This document shows, piece by piece, positions 39,653 through 48,740 of a stretch of 56,403 nucleotides of DNA (within the stretch, counting starts at the first letter, position 1; each line of letters begins with the position of its first letter). Position numbers and translations under genes: made by a program. The notes under the pieces were generated by a model. That model was given only the letters and a program-made list of their open reading frames with translations, was not told the DNA's origin and did no database searches. The DNA comes from a virus, in the IMG/VR virus record IMGVR_UViG_3300048584_000026, positions 1 through 56,403 of that record. One strand, 5' to 3'.

Positions 39653-42600
39653 TTGAGAACCTGCTTGATGGTGTCCTTGTTCTGCCGAATCACGGTCAGG
39701 ATCGACTTCTGCCCAGACCGGCTCTGCATAGCGTTAGGGACTGCGCCCGGATCAAGCAACAGCACTTGCTTGATGTTGCTGCCGCCGCTGTCTCCGCCGC
39801 CGCCTTTGCCCAGATTCCGGATGTGCCGAGGATCGTCCTCGGTCAGGACCTCCTCGCCCCGCTGGAGGACCGCCTTGTACTCGTCCGGGCGCAGACCCAT
39901 GCCCCCGCCTCCATGGAACTTGGGCGCTCCGAGCCAGCTATTGCTGCCGCCCGTGCGCCGCTGACGGCTGGCCCCGCGACTGCCGACCACGCCGCCGTCG
40001 TGGAACAGGAAGGACAGCAAGCCGCCGCCTCCGCCCCCAGCCGGGACGCCAAGGATCGACTGAGCGATCTGCAAGGCGATCATCTGGATAAGCACTTGGG
40101 CGATGGCCTCAAGGATGCTGCCGAACACACTCAATGCGGTGCGCCCGAGGTTGCCCAGCGCGTCCCCGAAGCTCTCCGTACCCGAGATCAGGCCGAAGAT
40201 AGACTGAGCTACCGCGTTGAACGCCTGCGCCACCCCATTCTGGATCGCCTGAGAGGCCGCTGCGTTGACTTGCTGCAAGCGAGGGTCGATCTGGGCCAGA
40301 CCAGCCTCTACCGCGTCCAGACGGGCCAGCCATGTCGCGTAGGCAATGTCCGTGAGGACCGGCAGATTGGTCAGCGGGTCGATAGTCGCGTTCAGGAGCG
40401 CCGCCTGCTCGCGCAACTTGGTCAGGACTGGCTCAATGGCCGCTGCCTGCTGGGCGTATGCCTCGGTCGTGAGGTCCCGCACTTCGGCGTCCGTACGCAG
40501 GCCAAGCTCGAACAACGCCTGATACGACCGCACGAGTTCGTCCCGCTCGCGAATCAGCGTATCGAGTTCGGCACCAGCCGCCTCGAATCCCGCAAGCCCG
40601 ATGTCTGCCGCAGCGCGGTCGATGGCCTCCCCGGAGATAATGCGTTCGAGAGAAGCGATCCACGAAACCATTTCCGGCGACGGCGTAGCCCCGGCGATAG
40701 CGCGCGCAACGGCCAGTGCCTTTTCAGCAGCGGTCACGATCTGGGGCGACAACCGGCGCGTCACTTCCTCGGCCTGTGCCATAGCCTCCGTCGTCGAGAT
40801 CGCCCCGCGCGCCTGAGCCTCGGAGATACGCTCAAGCTCGGCCACGCGCTGCTTGTCGAGCAGGGCAGCCTGCTCTTGGAAGAACTTGATGCGTTCCTCG
40901 TCTTTGAGGCGCTGCTTGGTGGCTTCGACCTGACGCTCGATGGCCTCGAACGACATGCCGTCCTCGCTCGCGGTCAGACCGAGACCACGCGCCCGCTCAA
41001 GGCTATCGGCGATGTTCTCGTACTTCTCGTCGATAGCCGTCAGGCGCTCCTCCAACGAAGCCGAGACGCCTGCGAAAGCTGCCCGGTTCAACTGGCGAAG
41101 CTGACCCTCCAACTGACGCAGAGCCGATTCACGTTTGCGATCTTCGGCAGCCTGCGCACGGGCCGCCCGGTTCTGCGCCGCTGCTGCTCGGCGGCTGGAG
41201 GCGTTCGCACTACGGGACGACTTCGCATTTTCGTCATTGATCTTGCGCTGCTCGGCAGCCGTCGCCTGCTGGACCGCACGATCCTCCAAGGCTTTGCTGA
41301 CGCCTGCGTTCTGGGCGCGACGGCGGGCGTCTACCTCTACCCGGCGAAGCCGCTCCTCCTTGGTGAGTTCCCGGCTGGACTCAACCTCGTCGTCAAGCTC
41401 CTGCCGGAACCGGCGATCCCGAATCTGCTGATCGCTCGCTCCTCGGGCCGGGGCCGGGGTCAGGCCGCGCTGCTTCCGGATGACCTCGAAAGCGTCCTCC
41501 TGTGCGCCTGCGATGCCTTTACCAGCCAGCAGGCCGGTCAGGAACGTGAAGCCCACAATGGCCGAATTTACCCGGCTCTCGATGCCATCCAGAATAGGGC
41601 CGAAGATACGACCGAGGAAGTCAGCGAAATTGCTGAACGCGCTCTGGAGGTTCTTGACCGCCGGAGTCCACTCGGACTGGGTTGCCTTGGCGATCTGGGC
41701 GTTACGCTCGGCCACGCGGTCAAGCACGAACTGGCGCGCTTCGCCTGCCTTGCCAGCCTCAAACAGAGCTTGCGCGTGATCCAGATCGGCTTCGGTGAGA
41801 TCGTTCGTCCGTTCGGCAAGCTCCAGAACCGCGTCGATCCCGCCTTGCTGGACATCGACGAGCAACTGCGTTGCCTCCACCACGTCGATCCCCAGCCGCT
41901 CTGCCAGCCGCCCGGCGGCCTCGGCGTAGGTCTCGATGGAGTCGGTGTCGAAGCCCTCCTCCACGAGCAGGAGCATGGCGCTGCGGGCCTCGTCAGCGGA
42001 CTTGGCAACCCCCTCCAGTTTCTCCTGTGCATCGGCAAAGCGTTCGGCGTCGATCCCGGCACCCAGCGGCGCGGCAGCAAGGTCCTCCTGCGCCTTCTTG
42101 AGTCGTTCAGCGTCTTGGGCAAGCTCGAAAAACGCAGCGCCGACCGCGACCGCGATAGCGATAAGCGGGAAGAACCGCAGGACCAGCTTAGCGACACTGG
42201 AGATCAGGCCGGGGAAAATCTGGCTGATCTGGGAACCCTGCTGGATAAGAACCGTGAGCGGGTTCTGGCCCGCCTGCAAGCTCACGAAGATGTCTTGAAG
42301 CTGGAAGTTCAGGTTCGCCAGATCATTCGGCTTGAGGCCGAACAAGGCGTTGGTCTCCCGGCCCCCGCGCCCGAGAGACGTGTTGATCCGGTCCGTAGCC
42401 ACGCTAACGCGCTGCGCCGCAGCCTCCAGTCGTGCTTGCTCGTTTGCCAGATCGGCGGTGCTGATACCGGCCCGGCGAAGCGACTGCCCCAACTGGTCGA
42501 GCCGGTTGTCCTCTATAGCCAGAGCGCGCCCGGTTTGCTCCAGACGGGCTTCGGCCTGCCGAAGTGAGTTCGCAAGCTCCTCGGTCGGCTTCTCGGCCTG

Positions 42601-43875
42601 TACCATGGCGAGAGCGAACCGCTGCACGTCTGCCTGCGCCGCCGCAAACTCAGTACGGGCTGCGTCGGTAGCGGCGGCCTGATCGCGGAACTGGTCCACC
42701 AGACTGCCCTGCTGGACCAAGGCCGCCGACGCGGCAGCGAGATCGTTGTACGCTTCGTTCAGCTTCCCGACGTTGGTGACGCCTTCGGCAGAAGCAGCGT
42801 CCGCCGTCGCGATGGCCGCTTCAACCCCATCCAGAGTCTTGAGCGCCGCCTGTCCCGGATCAATGATAGCCCGGAGGCCAGCGGCCACTTGCGAGGACGA
42901 GCCTGCCAGCAGTTGCCCGGACTGGGCAAAGCGGGTCATGTCGTTGCTCGCTTCCAGCGCCATCTGACCGACGGCACGGAACCCGGTCAGGGCGCTAAGC
43001 TGGTTCTCGGCGACCGCGACCGAGTTCACGGAATCGGCGAACAGCTTCACGAACCGGCTGGCGTCCCCGAGGCGCTGAGCTTCGGAGATTTTCGTGTCGA
43101 ACGCCTGCTGCTGGGCAAGCTGCTTTTCGGCCTGAGCGATCTCGGTAATCAGCGCCGCCCGGCGAGCAGCCGCCTCCTGCTGCGCCCGGACCTCACCATC
43201 TGCCAGCGCCTTCCGCTCGGCAGCCTCCAGCCGGGCAAGCTCGGTCTCCTGCCGCTGAGCCTTTGCAGCGTCCTCGCGGGCCTTGGTTTCCCGCTGCTTG
43301 GCAGCCGCGATATTCGCGGCATAGTCCGAGACTGCCGCGTTGACCTGAGACAGCCCTGCGCCGATCTGGCGAGCGGTGTTTACGACGCCAGCCTGCGCAG
43401 AATCGAGATCGCGCGTAGCGATACCGGCGCGGTCCAGCACGGCCACTTGCTCGGCGAGGTCTGCTTTGTTCTTGTCTACGGCTGCCGAAGTCCGGACCAC
43501 GGCATTTTCGAGCCGCTGCATCTGCTGCTCTTGGCGGGCCGTGGCTTCGCCGGACGCAGCGATCTCGGCCTTAAGGGCTGCGAGGTCGGCCTTAGCTTTG
43601 TCCGCTGCTGCCGCCACCTTGTCCGAGGTTGCGGCGAGGCGGGTGTAAGAGTCGATCTGGCCTTGGATCGCCGAGAGGTCACGCCCAGCCTGAGCAAGCG
43701 CCTCCTGCGTCTGCCGCAGTTCTTGGAGGCTGATCTCGCCCGACTGGGCTGCCTTGACCTGTTCTGCGATCTTGCTGTTCAGCGTGTCGATGTTTGCGAC
43801 GACTTGCTGGAAGGAGCGCCCGGTCGTCTCCTTCGCCGAGATCAGCAGTTCAATGTCGCGCCGGGTAGTTGCCAT
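39649..43875 (-). CDS. Tail tape measure protein
   Basis: The 1408-residue product is the largest in the window. It is mostly Ala/Gln/Glu-rich coiled coil, with two hydrophobic stretches (LVLRFFPLIAIAVAVGAAFF and VGFTFLTGLLAGKGIAGA). A lambda H-like C-terminus follows (FNAVAQSIFGLISGTESFGD ... GGVVGSRG). It sets tail length (roughly 1.5 angstrom per residue by family rule, so about 210 nm) and enters the cell with DNA. The start lies six bases after the GT frameshift product stop. Confidence 0.95.
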   Translation of the reverse strand: MATTRRDIELLISAKETTGRSFQQVVANIDTLNSKIAEQVKAAQSGEISLQELRQTQEALAQAGRDLSAIQGQIDSYTRLAATSDKVAAAADKAKADLAALKAEIAASGEATARQEQQMQRLENAVVRTSAAVDKNKADLAEQVAVLDRAGIATRDLDSAQAGVVNTARQIGAGLSQVNAAVSDYAANIAAAKQRETKAREDAAKAQRQETELARLEAAERKALADGEVRAQQEAAARRAALITEIAQAEKQLAQQQAFDTKISEAQRLGDASRFVKLFADSVNSVAVAENQLSALTGFRAVGQMALEASNDMTRFAQSGQLLAGSSSQVAAGLRAIIDPGQAALKTLDGVEAAIATADAASAEGVTNVGKLNEAYNDLAAASAALVQQGSLVDQFRDQAAATDAARTEFAAAQADVQRFALAMVQAEKPTEELANSLRQAEARLEQTGRALAIEDNRLDQLGQSLRRAGISTADLANEQARLEAAAQRVSVATDRINTSLGRGGRETNALFGLKPNDLANLNFQLQDIFVSLQAGQNPLTVLIQQGSQISQIFPGLISSVAKLVLRFFPLIAIAVAVGAAFFELAQDAERLKKAQEDLAAAPLGAGIDAERFADAQEKLEGVAKSADEARSAMLLLVEEGFDTDSIETYAEAAGRLAERLGIDVVEATQLLVDVQQGGIDAVLELAERTNDLTEADLDHAQALFEAGKAGEARQFVLDRVAERNAQIAKATQSEWTPAVKNLQSAFSNFADFLGRIFGPILDGIESRVNSAIVGFTFLTGLLAGKGIAGAQEDAFEVIRKQRGLTPAPARGASDQQIRDRRFRQELDDEVESSRELTKEERLRRVEVDARRRAQNAGVSKALEDRAVQQATAAEQRKINDENAKSSRSANASSRRAAAAQNRAARAQAAEDRKRESALRQLEGQLRQLNRAAFAGVSASLEERLTAIDEKYENIADSLERARGLGLTASEDGMSFEAIERQVEATKQRLKDEERIKFFQEQAALLDKQRVAELERISEAQARGAISTTEAMAQAEEVTRRLSPQIVTAAEKALAVARAIAGATPSPEMVSWIASLERIISGEAIDRAAADIGLAGFEAAGAELDTLIRERDELVRSYQALFELGLRTDAEVRDLTTEAYAQQAAAIEPVLTKLREQAALLNATIDPLTNLPVLTDIAYATWLARLDAVEAGLAQIDPRLQQVNAAASQAIQNGVAQAFNAVAQSIFGLISGTESFGDALGNLGRTALSVFGSILEAIAQVLIQMIALQIAQSILGVPAGGGGGGLLSFLFHDGGVVGSRGASRQRRTGGSNSWLGAPKFHGGGGMGLRPDEYKAVLQRGEEVLTEDDPRHIRNLGKGGGGDSGGSNIKQVLLLDPGAVPNAMQSRSGQKSILTVIRQNKDTIKQVLK

Positions 43876-43880
43876 CTCGC

Positions 43881-44560
43881 TTAGTCCTCAAGCTCGCGCA
43901 GTAGTTTCTCGAACGCCTTTACAGCCTTTTTGCCTCCCATGAAAGAAGCAGACGCGACATGCTGGTCTGCAATCATCTGGAAAGCCATCTCTCGGCGCTT
44001 GACGGTTCGAAGAAGTTCTTCCTCGTTGGCAAGCTTGCCGAGAGCGTATCGGTGTGCGTCCGGGTGGCCGTTTGCCTTTAGGTGGCTGACGGTTTCGCGG
44101 ATGTTGCGATAATAGTCTGCAACGATGTCATCAGGGGTCCCGGCGGAAGGCCGTTTGCCTCCAGCAGACTTGCCACGACCCCCGCGAGCTTTCCCAACTC
44201 GATCCCGCCATCCTCGACCGAGAGCAGCGCGATTGCCTTGAGAGCTTCGATCTGCTTCACGAATGACAGTCGCCGGAACTTCTCAACATCGTCCGGCGAT
44301 TCTGCTTCGGCGCAACGGGAAATGATTTCCACGACCATAGACGGGAAGTCCTTGGCAAGCTCCATGACCAGATCGGCCACGCGGTCCTTCGGGAGGACCG
44401 GGCGCTTACCAGAGTACTTGGAGACGACCTTCTTCATGTCCTCCAGATAGTGCATCGTGAGGAACGTCACGTCCTCCGAGTTCATGCCCCGGACGGTGAA
44501 GAAGCCGCCCTTGGAGCCTACCTCGATCCGGGTAGTCTCGATCTCAAAATTAACTGCCAT
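43881..44560 (-). CDS. Tail assembly chaperone GT fusion by -1 frameshift
   Basis: The T part has no start codon of its own. It is open from the slippery heptamer GGGAAAG (44195-44189) to TAA at 43883-43881. A -1 slip after the G-frame codons for ELGK yields the continuation ARGGRGKSAGGKRPSAGTPD, with the end EKLLRELED. This is the lambda G/GT layout, directly upstream of the tape measure. The fusion should bind both the tape measure and the tube protein. Confidence 0.85.
44078..44560 (-). CDS. Tail assembly chaperone G-like protein
   Basis: ATG 44560 follows AGGAGTCGAT. The 160-residue product begins MAVNFEIETTRIEVGSKGGF and is alpha-helical toward the end. It is located between the tail tube and tape measure genes, as all siphoviral chaperones are. 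A perfect palindrome (44318) is read as EIIS. Confidence 0.85.
   Translation of the reverse strand: MAVNFEIETTRIEVGSKGGFFTVRGMNSEDVTFLTMHYLEDMKKVVSKYSGKRPVLPKDRVADLVMELAKDFPSMVVEIISRCAEAESPDDVEKFRRLSFVKQIEALKAIALLSVEDGGIELGKLAGVVASLLEANGLPPGPLMTSLQTIIATSAKPSAT
44189..44195 (-). promoter_or_regulatory. Slippery heptamer GGGAAAG for -1 frameshift
   Basis: In the zero frame the codons are TTG GGA AAG, so the heptamer is correctly phased (X XXY YYZ). It is identical to the lambda G/T slippery site. Confidence 0.85.
44318..44330. repeat. Dispersed 13-bp palindrome, perfect copy (GGAAATGATTTCC)
   Basis: Inside the tail chaperone gene, read as EIIS on the minus strand. Confidence 0.8.
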
Positions 44561-44585
44561 ATCGACTCCTGTTGGTAACACGGAA

Positions 44586-44612
44586 AAGGCGGCCCCGGAG
44601 GACCGCCTTCCC
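44586..44612 (-). terminator. Terminator-like hairpin after the tail tube gene
   Basis: AAGGCGG (44609-44603 on the minus strand) pairs with CCGCCTT (44592-44586) and runs into TTCC. Partial termination here would keep tube protein in excess over chaperone. Confidence 0.6.
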
Positions 44613-44643
44613 TTTGCGTCCTGCCCTCTGTGGAGCAGGCAGA

Positions 44644-45435
44644 TTACGCGGTGACGGGCCGCCCGTCAATGTAGTGCTTGAACAGCCCTGCCTTGCGCAG
44701 GACTTCCCCGGTGAACGACATCTCGCTCCACGAGTCGGCCTTGAACTCGTAGTCGCCATCCGGCGAGAGTTCGACCAGCGGCCAGTAGTCGTCGCGGTTG
44801 ACGCCTGCGGTGTTGTCCGCGATGTAGCGCAGCGCGCCCCGGATCGTCTCGCCCTTGGAGATGATGACGGTTCGCGAGTGGGCCGCGATGTCGTAGGTGA
44901 CGATGATCGAGTCGCCGTCAGTGATGTCCGGGGCATCTTCCTTGATGTAGATGCGGCCCAGTTCGAGATCGACCTCGTAGTTCGCGCCGCCCGCGCCGCC
45001 GGGGATGGCCGCCGGAGTCGGGGTGGCATCATTGGTCACGGAGTCGATGGTCACGGAGCGCGCGCCGGTCGGGCTGAGCGCCGAAACGCCAAGCTGGTAC
45101 CAGCGGCCACGGAGGACGGTCAGGGTGTCAACCTCGTTGGTCGCGGCAGAGACGGCAAGCTGCTCGGCGGTACCCTTCCAGAGCATCGCGAGGTTTTCCG
45201 GCTGGATGTCGTCCGTGGTGAAGCCGACGGTCTGGTCCGACTGGGTGACAACCGAAGCGTCCTTGTCGCGTTCCTTCTCGTCAGACGAGAAGTGTTCTTC
45301 GCGGGTCTCGTCGGTCGATCCGGTCAAGCTGGTCGTGTTGCCGATGTAGAACTCGCCGGTCAGGTTGTCATTTTCGTCCATGCGGTCGAAATAGAGCTTA
45401 CCAGCCCCGAGAGTGTAGTTCTTCGTGCGCGCCAT
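44644..45435 (-). CDS. Major tail tube protein
   Basis: The 263-residue product starts MARTKNYTLGAGKLYFDRMD and contains GNTTSLTGSTDETREEHFSS and a beta-rich core ending EVLRKAGLFKHYIDGRPVTA. Its place between the completion genes and the G/GT chaperone, with its own terminator-like hairpin, identifies it as the tube subunit. Confidence 0.85.
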   Translation of the reverse strand: MARTKNYTLGAGKLYFDRMDENDNLTGEFYIGNTTSLTGSTDETREEHFSSDEKERDKDASVVTQSDQTVGFTTDDIQPENLAMLWKGTAEQLAVSAATNEVDTLTVLRGRWYQLGVSALSPTGARSVTIDSVTNDATPTPAAIPGGAGGANYEVDLELGRIYIKEDAPDITDGDSIIVTYDIAAHSRTVIISKGETIRGALRYIADNTAGVNRDDYWPLVELSPDGDYEFKADSWSEMSFTGEVLRKAGLFKHYIDGRPVTA

Positions 45436-45437
45436 GG

Positions 45438-45986
45438 TCAATTCTCCTCAACAAAGGGCATAGCAAGGTCAGTCACATTCCCGACTGAGATGGGCATGTA
45501 GAAGTATGCGGTGTCTGATACAGCATCTTTGCCCGGTCGCACAATAGGAATTTGATACCGGACATCAGCGACAAGTCCCCCGAGTCGCCACTCATTCGGG
45601 TAGAGGCCCCCACGGCCTCCGTTTTTCTTCTCCGTGGTGATGCGGGCGAGCCGCATCTGGGTCCACGCCAGAAGCGAGTACGCCGGGTCGAGCGGGTGCT
45701 TCTGATCGTCGTTCGCGAAGCCTTGGATAAGTATGGTCCAGTCCTCGCCCTGTATCAGGCCCACGCCCGCGCCGTTAGGGTCAAGCTGGCGAGGGGCCTC
45801 CAGAATAGCGAGAAACGGGTTCTGCACTTCGTCACCGAACTCAAGCCGACCGCGAAAGACGCTGGAACTCAGATCGTACGGGCAGACAACCCCCTGCATC
45901 TCGTCGGGTAGATCGGTCCAGTCTGGCGTGATCCCCTCAAGATGGGAGGTCAACGCTTTCAGAATTGCGAGCTTCTTGGAAATCAT
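45438..45986 (-). CDS. Tail terminator/completion protein
   Basis: The 182-residue product has KALTSHLEGITPDWTDLPDE at the N-terminus and GLIQGEDWTILIQGFANDDQ, similar to tail terminator proteins that cap the tube. The ATG start itself lies inside a one-mismatch palindrome (45978-45990); the first residues are MISKK. GAGG is nine bases upstream. Confidence 0.65.
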   Translation of the reverse strand: MISKKLAILKALTSHLEGITPDWTDLPDEMQGVVCPYDLSSSVFRGRLEFGDEVQNPFLAILEAPRQLDPNGAGVGLIQGEDWTILIQGFANDDQKHPLDPAYSLLAWTQMRLARITTEKKNGGRGGLYPNEWRLGGLVADVRYQIPIVRPGKDAVSDTAYFYMPISVGNVTDLAMPFVEEN

Positions 45987-45995
45987 TTCACAACC

Positions 45996-46625
45996 TCACT
46001 GACCGCCGCTGAGCCTGACATATTGGCGAACGAACTCTCTCTGGAGGTCGTCCGCGATTCGGGGACTTTCGGCCACGCTGACTTCGCGGAACACCTGATC
46101 CACGGACGGCCCGTACAGCAAATACAGGTCCGGCGCTAGTTGTACACCTTGTCCGCCCTTCTTGCGTCCCCGGAGCGTCTGCCCCGGCTGGAGCCGGATC
46201 GCAAGGCCCACGTTGAACCCGTCGCTGGTATCCCGCCCTCTACGGAGCTTGACGAAGAACGCGCCGCCGATTCGCCTCGCCCCGCCGGTCGGGTTCACCT
46301 TGACCCGGACGCCCCCGGTGCGGCGCGCGCCCTCAGGGCTATCGTTCGAGAACCGAGCCAGTGAGGTCGGCCTGAACCGCGCGATGATACTGGCCGTCAG
46401 ATCAGCGTTTGTCGCCTTCTTGCTCTGGCCGAACCTCTGCGGGTCCTCCAGATAGCCCGGAGGGAAGGCCGCCTCCTTCTTCATCGCCCGGCGAAGCTGG
46501 GGGACGGCCTTGCGGCCTGCCGTGCTGTTGATAGCGATACGGGCCGCCGACCGCGCGGTGTCCGGCTGGGACCGCAGGAAGTCCTCGATGTCGAGAAGGT
46601 TGACGGCGCTGATTCTGGCGGACAT
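45996..46625 (-). CDS. Minor tail/neck protein (gpZ- or HK97 gp10-like)
   Basis: The 209-residue product contains ARSAARIAINSTAGRKAVPQ near the start and a C-terminal LYGPSVDQVFREV element, as in lambda gpZ-type neck proteins. It is basic overall and predicted to join tail and head. Confidence 0.75.
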   Translation of the reverse strand: MSARISAVNLLDIEDFLRSQPDTARSAARIAINSTAGRKAVPQLRRAMKKEAAFPPGYLEDPQRFGQSKKATNADLTASIIARFRPTSLARFSNDSPEGARRTGGVRVKVNPTGGARRIGGAFFVKLRRGRDTSDGFNVGLAIRLQPGQTLRGRKKGGQGVQLAPDLYLLYGPSVDQVFREVSVAESPRIADDLQREFVRQYVRLSGGQ

Positions 46626-46640
46626 GCCCCGCTCCTCGGT

Positions 46641-47048
46641 CTAGCCCCGCTTGCGGGCCACGACCCACACGGTCTCGCCGGGGCCGTCTGGCGGCTGCTG
46701 GGTGTCCAAGACGAAGATCAGGCCCTTGTAGTCCGGGATCGTGACCTCTGCGGCACGGGAGAGCGCCAGAGGGGCCTCTCCGTTGGCTACCAGAGCAGCG
46801 GAAACCTCGGCCACGTTTTCGTCATGGAAAACCAGCCGGTCGATCCCGTCGATGATCTCGGCGTAGTCGTCGGTCAGGCCGCCGGTACGGTCCAGCTTGT
46901 TGTGGTACCGAACCGTGAGCCGGGGGCCAGTATAGTCGTCGGCGAAGATCAGGCCGTCCGGGTGTGCGTCGTCTACCAGAGACGCGGAAACGGCGAGCCG
47001 TCCGTGAACGGCTCGCCGCGCTTTCGCTTTGATGTCTGCGAAAGACAT
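46641..47048 (-). CDS. Head-tail connector protein
   Basis: ATG 47048 overlaps the preceding gene end by four codons or less and has GAGGT upstream. The 135-residue product (MSFADIKAKARRAVHGRLAV... TVRYHNKLDR) resembles small head-tail joining proteins, beta-rich with a helical start. Assigned by position between capsid and gpZ-like genes. Confidence 0.6.
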   Translation of the reverse strand: MSFADIKAKARRAVHGRLAVSASLVDDAHPDGLIFADDYTGPRLTVRYHNKLDRTGGLTDDYAEIIDGIDRLVFHDENVAEVSAALVANGEAPLALSRAAEVTIPDYKGLIFVLDTQQPPDGPGETVWVVARKRG

Positions 47049-47058
47049 CAGGACGACC

Positions 47059-47460
47059 TCAGAGGCCGCCGTCGGGATCGCCCGATTCGTTGTCGCTGGC
47101 GGCTTCGTGAGCGGTCGCCAGAGCAAGCAGATCGGCCTTCTTGGCGTTGGCTTCGAAGGTCACGCCATGGAAGGTCAGGTAGGCGCGGAGTTGATCGACG
47201 GACTTCTTGTCCACCGTCACGTCCTGACCGTCAAAGTCCGGCAGCAGGACGACTTCCGGCTCCGAGGCCACGACCGTACCGCCTTCGCTGATCGGATCGC
47301 GGTAGTGCAGCTTGCCGGTCGCCTTGGACAGGCGGTCGAACAGTTCGATTTCAGAATCGGTCAGGTCCACGACCTTGCCGGGTGCGAAGCGGACGCGGCG
47401 CTTGGTGCCTTCGACTTCGCGGTCCGTGGTGAAAGCCACGAGGAGCAGCTTGAGTGCCAT
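47059..47460 (-). CDS. Small protein with HeH/LEM-like C-terminus in head module
   Basis: The 133-residue product has a beta-rich N-terminus (LLLVAFTTDREVEGTKRRVR). A helix-extension-helix-type segment follows (VDQLRAYLTFHGVTFEANAK then KADLLALA), as in HeH/SAP-like DNA-contact motifs, and it ends NESGDPDGGL. It lies just after the capsid gene, where connector adaptors are found. Confidence 0.6.
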   Translation of the reverse strand: MALKLLLVAFTTDREVEGTKRRVRFAPGKVVDLTDSEIELFDRLSKATGKLHYRDPISEGGTVVASEPEVVLLPDFDGQDVTVDKKSVDQLRAYLTFHGVTFEANAKKADLLALATAHEAASDNESGDPDGGL

Positions 47461-47503
47461 ATTCAGGGTTCCTTGATTCTCTGGGTGGCGGGTAGGCAGG
47501 AAA

Positions 47504-47527
47504 GGGGGGCCGGTCTCCCAGCCCCCC
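47504..47527 (-). terminator. Terminator after the major capsid gene
   Basis: GGGGGGC/GCCCCCC (47504-47510 and 47521-47527) form a perfect 7-bp stem, with TTTCCTG following on the minus strand. Confidence 0.65.
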
Positions 47528-47542
47528 TCCTAGTCCAAGCTA

Positions 47543-48634
47543 TCAGGCGTCGGGATCGTGCGCCTGCAACTTGAAGCTGTTGTTCGGCTCCATGGGAACC
47601 GGCAGCGGTGCCGACTGGGTGAGGGTGTATTCCTTCGCCGGGTCAGCGTTCTTCTGGTCCACGATACGCGGGAACATCCGCATGGCGCGAAGCTGGGCGT
47701 TCGGGTCCTTGATGGCCCCGAAGGTCTGAACACCGTTGAGCTTGTTGCCCACGCCGACGACCGCGTTGGTGTCGATGTAGTGTTCCTCGGTGAGCGCGCC
47801 CGTGGCCGGGTTACGCTCGTGGTAGTACCCGGCGTAGGTCCAGATACGGACTCGGGCTGCCGACTGACCCCCGGCCAGAACGGCCTTGAGTTCGGCTTCC
47901 TTGTCGGTCTCGGCCTGCCCGAGGATCAGCGCGTCGGCAGCGGTGCCGCCGATACGGTAGTTCGTGTCGAGCAGTTCCTTCACGTCGGCGTTCTTGTAGA
48001 AGCGGTCGTACGCTTCTTCGCCCATGATGATGTCGGTGATGCGCCCGCCCGAGAGCTTGCGCGCCAGCTTCATCTTCACGTTCAGGTCGTCGAGCGGAGT
48101 AGCGCCCGATTCGCCCCAGCGCGCGGTGCCGGACAGAACTTCGGTCAGGCCAGCGTCACGGTTGAAGTCGATGGTGACGCGGGGATAGTCCTCGCCTTCC
48201 ACCACGACCGCGCCGTTGACGAGCGCCTGCGAACACATCCAGTTGATCCGGCGCTCGATCATCTCGCGCTCCAGACGGAAGTTCTCGGCGATGGTCGCGT
48301 CGTACCGCTGCTGCGGCGTCAGGTTCCCCGTGCCGATGGATTCACCGGCCCGGCGCTTGAACTGCTGATTGATGTCGATGTCGTGCTTCGGCTTGACATA
48401 GGCAGGCTTGAACGACCGGGTGTCGAAGCCGCCCTTCGCCATGACACGCCCTTCGACGTGCGGGGCGACGAACGGAGCGAGGATGTAGCGATCTTCCGTG
48501 ATCTCGTCGAACATCACCTTCTCGGTCGTGAAGGTGATCTCGTCCGGAAACCACTGGAGGAAGAAAAGCGGGTCGATCTGCTGGCGGTTCTGAACGCCAA
48601 TCAGGGTCATCGTATCATAGAGTTCAACGGCCAT
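47543..48634 (-). CDS. Major capsid protein, lambda gpE family
   Basis: The 363-residue product has the features of phage major capsid protein E: an N-terminal arm LYDTMTLIGVQNRQQIDPLF, a central RRINWMCSQALVNGAVVVEG, then RITDIIMGEEAYDRFYKN and a C-terminal PRIVDQKNADPAKEYTLTQS. It forms the icosahedral shell together with the decoration protein upstream and the protease-scaffold genes. Confidence 0.93.
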   Translation of the reverse strand: MAVELYDTMTLIGVQNRQQIDPLFFLQWFPDEITFTTEKVMFDEITEDRYILAPFVAPHVEGRVMAKGGFDTRSFKPAYVKPKHDIDINQQFKRRAGESIGTGNLTPQQRYDATIAENFRLEREMIERRINWMCSQALVNGAVVVEGEDYPRVTIDFNRDAGLTEVLSGTARWGESGATPLDDLNVKMKLARKLSGGRITDIIMGEEAYDRFYKNADVKELLDTNYRIGGTAADALILGQAETDKEAELKAVLAGGQSAARVRIWTYAGYYHERNPATGALTEEHYIDTNAVVGVGNKLNGVQTFGAIKDPNAQLRAMRMFPRIVDQKNADPAKEYTLTQSAPLPVPMEPNNSFKLQAHDPDA

Positions 48635-48700
48635 GTGGCGTCTCCTTCGCAGGTCCCCCGTTCCTATCTGAACGGCACAGGAAATTGGTTACTTGAAATT

Positions 48701-48725
48701 CCCGGCGGCCACAAGAGCCGCCGGG
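48701..48725 (-). terminator. Hairpin after the head decoration gene
   Basis: CCCGGCGGC (48701-48709) and GCCGCCGGG (48717-48725) form a perfect 9-bp stem with a 7-nt loop. The following bases are AATTTC on the minus strand, so termination is likely weak. Confidence 0.55.
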
Positions 48726-48740
48726 AGGATTGGTCGTGGA

